A stretch of 64,000 bases of DNA, taken from positions 68,161 through 132,160 of the forward strand of contig CBDHDN010000046.1 of the NCBI GenBank assembly GCA_965261585.1, in the 5' to 3' direction. The notes below the pieces were generated by a model, which worked only from the letters and a program-made list of their open reading frames with translations, searched no databases and was not told where the DNA came from. The position numbers were made by a program, and so were the translations under genes. The stretch comes from CBDHDN01 sp965261585. GTDB taxonomy: Bacteria; Pseudomonadota; Alphaproteobacteria; UBA6615. Below, one piece after another: positions 61,391 to 64,000 of the stretch. How positions within the stretch are numbered: the first letter of the stretch is position 1; each line of letters begins with the position of its first letter.

Positions 61391-61649
61391 GCGACCGTCA
61401 ACAATCGCGAGAGCGCGGGCTAAGGGATCAGCCGCTCCGCCCGCAGACGCGCGAACAGGTCGGCGAACGCGTTCCTTAGGGGATTTGTAGGGTCACTGGG
61501 AGCCTCCTCAAGCGAACCTGAAGGCCGGTTCAGGGTCATTCTACGAAGTCAGCGCTCAAGCCGGGAAAGTCCGTTCCTTGAGCAGGTTCGAACATTCGGA
61601 TTTCCCGTTGAGGTGCCGGTTGCGGCCAGGTTTTTCATGAGTCCTCGTC
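61391..61649. other. intergenic region with a possible minus-strand gene remnant
   Basis: No intact gene. On the minus strand around 61422-61475 an open stretch reads NAFADLFARLRAERLIP and ends in TAG, which looks like the C-terminus of a lost protein but has no upstream frame. A second sequence resembling part of a palindrome lies at 61500-61580 (GCCTCCTCAAGCGAAC, TCCTTGAGCAGGTTCG). Confidence 0.3.
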
Positions 61650-62234
61650 CTACCCCGGCACGCGCCGGGCGATCAGGTCCTCGGCGATCGCCTTGGCCCG
61701 TCTGGCGGCGCGTCTGTCGCCGCAGACGTGGGCGGTCACGGTGGCGCCTTCGGCGAGCAGCATGAGCTCGCCGGCCAGTGCCGCGGGGTCGTCGGCGCCG
61801 GCGGCCGCGGCCAGGCGGCTTGTGTAGTCCCGCAACAGGCGCTTGTGCTCGGCCGCCGCCCGATGCGCCGGCTGGTCGGGGTCGGAGAATTCGGCGGCGG
61901 CGTTGACGAAGGCGCAGCCGTGGAATTCGCCGCCGGGAAAGGCGCGCCCGGCGAACCAGTCGTCCAGGGCGTCGAAGATCGCGACGAGCCGCGCCCGCGG
62001 TGTCGCCCCACGCTGTTCCACGGCGCGCTCGAACCAGGTCCGGAACTGTTCGTCGCGCCGGCGCAGCGCCGCCAGGACCAGGTCGTCCTTGGACTTGAAG
62101 TGCTTGTAGAGGGTCATGCGCGCGACCCCGGCCTCGGCCAGGATCTTGTCGATGCCCGTGGCGTGAAAGCCGTCGCGATAGAACAGCCGCAACGCCGTAT
62201 CGACGAGCTGCTCGCGCTTCACCGATTGCGGCAT
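61650..62234 (-). CDS. TetR/AcrR family transcriptional regulator
   Basis: A 194-residue regulator with the N-terminal TetR helix-turn-helix (KREQLVDTALRLFYRDGFHATGIDKILAEAGVARMTLYKHFKSKDDLV; landmarks FYRDGFHATGIDKI and MTLYKHFKSKDDL) and a helical ligand domain containing the FHGCAFVNAAAEFSDP block. It is divergent from the DJ-1/PfpI and PNPOx genes, which it probably represses through the palindromes in the 148-bp gap. Confidence 0.92.
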   Translation of the reverse strand: MPQSVKREQLVDTALRLFYRDGFHATGIDKILAEAGVARMTLYKHFKSKDDLVLAALRRRDEQFRTWFERAVEQRGATPRARLVAIFDALDDWFAGRAFPGGEFHGCAFVNAAAEFSDPDQPAHRAAAEHKRLLRDYTSRLAAAAGADDPAALAGELMLLAEGATVTAHVCGDRRAARRAKAIAEDLIARRVPG

Positions 62235-62325
62235 CGGCCGAAGGTCTTCGTTCGCATAGACTGATCCATATATCGAAAAGGTAGCATAATCTTCATGTGA
62301 GTCGAAGAAAGCATTGATATTCTAG

Positions 62326-62347
62326 ATAGATTAGTCTATATCTAATC
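62326..62347. promoter_or_regulatory. candidate TetR operator
   Basis: GATTAG-N7-CTAATC (62329-62347) overlaps a second inverted repeat ATAGA-TTAG-TCTAT (62326-62339), in an AT-rich segment 36 bp before the DJ-1/PfpI start. Size and place fit a TetR-family operator. Confidence 0.5.
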
Positions 62348-62382
62348 GAGGTTGAAAAAGTGGCAAGGGAGGAGCGGCCGCT

Positions 62383-63042
62383 ATGGGTGCAAAGCCGGGG
62401 TTTCGCTTGGGCGTCTATGTCTTCAAGGACGCGGAGGTCGTCGACTTCGCGGCGCCCTACGGCGTGTTTTCGGTGGCGCGGCGGCTCGACCCGTCGCTCG
62501 ACGCGTTCCTCATTGCCGAGAACCTGCGGCCGGTGCAGACTTAGGCCGGCTTTACCGTGCTGCCCAACTACGGCTTCGCCGACCGGCCGGCGATGGATGC
62601 GTTCCTGATCCCGGGCGGCTTCGGTACCCGGCAGGAGACCTACAACGCGAACCTGCATGGGCTCATCCGCGCTCTGCCGGCTGAGACGCTGCTGACCAGC
62701 GTCTGCACCGGCAGTTGGATCTATGGCCAGATGGGCCTGCTCGACGGCCTCGCGGCGACGAACCGCAAGGAGCCCGATCGGCTCGAGGCCTCGAAGATGG
62801 GCGTCGTGCCGATCGACCGCCTCGCCGAGATCGCGCCCAAGGCGCGGATCTCGCGCGCCCGCGTCGTCGACGCCGGCCGCATCGTCACGGCCGGCGGTAT
62901 CGCCAGCGGCATGGAGATGGGCTTCTACCTGCTGGAGCGCGCCGGCTACGACCGCGCGTTCGTGCACGACGTGGCGCGCGTCATGGAATACGCCGCCGCC
63001 TACGAGCTCTACGAGGGCGACCGCGAGGTCGTCGGCGCCTGA
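62383..63042 (+). pseudogene. DJ-1/PfpI (isonitrile hydratase-like) protein with an in-frame amber codon
   Basis: From ATG 62383 the frame codes for a class I glutamine-amidotransferase-fold protein (FRLGVYVFKDAEVVDFAAPYGVFSV). It meets TAG at 62542-62544 after 53 codons, then continues in the same frame (FTVLPNYGFADRP, IPGGFGTRQE) to 63042. The nucleophile elbow LTSVCTGSWIYG with its cysteine is intact, so a single change such as CAG to TAG would explain the break. Full length would be about 219 residues. Sequencing error, recent pseudogene, or initiation at the ATG 62557 are the alternatives. It is followed by a PNPOx-like gene. Confidence 0.8.
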
Positions 63043-63068
63043 GCACCGTTGCCGAAGGAATCGAAGCG

Positions 63069-63707
63069 ATGACCGGACACGTCAGCGACATCGCATTCTC
63101 ACCCGCGGTCAAGGCGGAGCAGGACAAACGGGGCTCGCGCCACGGCTACGCCAAGATGGCGGCCAAGCGCGACTGGGCGAACGCGGTGACCGACGACCTG
63201 GCGTCTTTCGTTGTCGCGCGCGACAGCCTCTATCTCGCCACCGCGAGCGCCGCTGGTCAGCCCTACATCCAGCACCGCGGCGGCCCACCCGGCTTCCTCA
63301 AGGTGCTGGACCCGCAGACGCTCGCCTTCGCCGATTTCGGCGGCAACAAGCAATACATCACGCTCGGCAACCTGGAGGAGAACCCGCGCGCGCACATATT
63401 CCTGATGGACTACGCCAACCGCCGCCGGGTCAAGGTCTGGGGCCGCGCCCGCGTCGTCGAGGACGACCCGGCGCTGCTCGAACGCCTGGCCGATCCGGCT
63501 TACGACGCCAAGCCCGAGCGCGCGATCCTCTTCACGGTGGAGGCGTGGGACGTCAACTGCCCGCAGCACATCGTGCCGCGCTATGACGCGGCCACCGTCG
63601 CCGAGGCGACGCGCAAGCTCACCGACCGCATCGAAGCCCTGGAGGCGGAAGTCGCCTACCTGCAGGGAATGGCACACGAAACAACGAAAAGCCCGCTCGG
63701 GCGATAG
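63069..63707 (+). CDS. pyridoxamine 5'-phosphate oxidase-like flavoprotein
   Basis: A 212-residue split-barrel FMN-binding protein. DSLYLATASAAGQPYIQHRGG, FADFGGNKQYITLGNLEENPRAHIFLMDY (landmarks FADFGGNKQYI and NPRAHIFLMDY) and VWGRARVVEDDP belong to the PNPOx-like family. A C-terminal helix (KLTDRIEALEAEVAYLQ) could form a coiled coil. It lies 26 bp after the DJ-1/PfpI gene and is probably controlled by the divergent TetR. The electron acceptor and substrate are unknown. Confidence 0.85.
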   Translation: MTGHVSDIAFSPAVKAEQDKRGSRHGYAKMAAKRDWANAVTDDLASFVVARDSLYLATASAAGQPYIQHRGGPPGFLKVLDPQTLAFADFGGNKQYITLGNLEENPRAHIFLMDYANRRRVKVWGRARVVEDDPALLERLADPAYDAKPERAILFTVEAWDVNCPQHIVPRYDAATVAEATRKLTDRIEALEAEVAYLQGMAHETTKSPLGR

Positions 63708-63798
63708 CCGACGAGTCAGGCCAGATACCCACAGATATGCAAACGTGCCCAGTGAGAGGATGGTGGCACTATTAGCCGATGTGTGCTAAACTCGCTGC

Positions 63799-64000
63799 AT
63801 GGAGCAAATCACCACGAAGCTGAATGAACGAGGCCGTCTGGTCATCCCTGCTGCGTATCGGAAGCTGCTGGGGATCAAACCGGGCGACTCGGTGGTCATG
63901 CGGATCGAGGACAATGAACTCCGGATTTCCGGTGTCATGCAGGCGCTGGAGCGGGCGCGTCGCCTCATTCGCGACCACGTGCCGGCCGGCGAGAGCCTGT
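63799..64000 (+). CDS. AbrB/MazE/SpoVT-type DNA-binding protein (C-terminus beyond window)
   Basis: The first 67 residues show the swapped-hairpin AbrB fold: ITTKLNERGRLVIPAAYRKLLGIKPGDSVVMRIEDNELRI (landmarks GRLVIPAAYRKLLG and KPGDSVVMRI), then a helical tail with RARRLIRDHVPAG. Such proteins are usually antitoxins of VapBC/MazEF-type pairs; a toxin gene would be expected just past the right edge. No Shine-Dalgarno is evident before ATG 63799, so the transcript may be nearly leaderless. Confidence 0.83.
   Translation, partial: MEQITTKLNERGRLVIPAAYRKLLGIKPGDSVVMRIEDNELRISGVMQALERARRLIRDHVPAGESL

Overview
The window is a high-GC, gene-dense chromosomal segment of an alphaproteobacterium, most likely Rhodospirillales-like. 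This rests on the NDUFA12 complex I subunit gene next to mlaD, DUF2155, aat, accB/accC and aroQ, an alphaproteobacterial order; an IscR-led suf operon; a large B12-dependent ribonucleotide reductase; and the PBP1A/amidase/RNase E neighbourhood. No rRNA, tRNA, phage or plasmid genes were recognised. The only clear mobile element is a group II intron.

Layout. 0-4.2 kb (minus): cysE, iscR, two cysteine desulfurases and the start of sufB form an Fe-S/cysteine operon behind a recognisable promoter. 4.3-15.1 kb: an alpha/beta hydrolase, tyrS, a giant AsmA/YhdP-like envelope protein, and glnE, which is split by a complete group II intron lying ANTISENSE to it. 15.1-22.3 kb: a divergent envelope-stress module resembling E. 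coli yjfIJKLMC (ATP-grasp glutathionylspermidine-synthase-like enzyme, YgiB/YjfM-type lipoprotein, DUF350, DUF2491, K+ channel; then YjfI, PspA/IM30, rhomboid protease), followed by a DUF455 ferritin-like protein. 22.3-30.8 kb: prfB with a canonical programmed +1 frameshift, PBP1A, an AmiC-type amidase and RNase E.

30.9-44.2 kb: aminotransferase, MAPEG protein, class III cyclase with TPR-like tail, then a minus-strand run ending in tyrosine catabolism (hpd, homogentisate dioxygenase, fumarylacetoacetase-like enzyme, S9 peptidase, NTF2-like protein, enolase-superfamily enzyme) with a divergent MarR regulator and a perfect operator palindrome between them; then a kinase-like protein and a PLP decarboxylase. 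Five single-base indels fall in 3 kb here (39.2-42.3 kb), so either the sequence quality or the genes are poor in this stretch. 44.4-52.7 kb: aroQ, accB, accC, a phytanoyl-CoA-dioxygenase-like protein, mtnK, aat, DUF2155, a methyltransferase, two MCE/MlaD proteins and NDUFA12.

52.8-57.3 kb: the most unusual locus. nrdJ (class II ribonucleotide reductase) has its C-terminal Cys-rich domain separated from the main chain by five identical 32-bp perfect palindromes spaced by 33, 35, 34 and 34 bp, a CRISPR-like geometry. The main frame terminates inside the array and the Cys-rich domain restarts as a 50-residue ORF with its own Shine-Dalgarno overlapping the upstream stop codon. 57.3-64 kb: two RidA paralogues, two acetyltransferases, a Gfo/Idh/MocA oxidoreductase, a TetR regulator divergent from an amber-interrupted DJ-1/PfpI gene and a PNPOx-like protein, and the start of an AbrB/MazE-type protein.

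Small intergenic structured repeats occur in several families: a 69-nt element in two copies (6.24 and 51.75 kb), TTCGACAAGCTCAG-type hairpins (40.3 and 58.3 kb), and a long inverted repeat at 61.3 kb.
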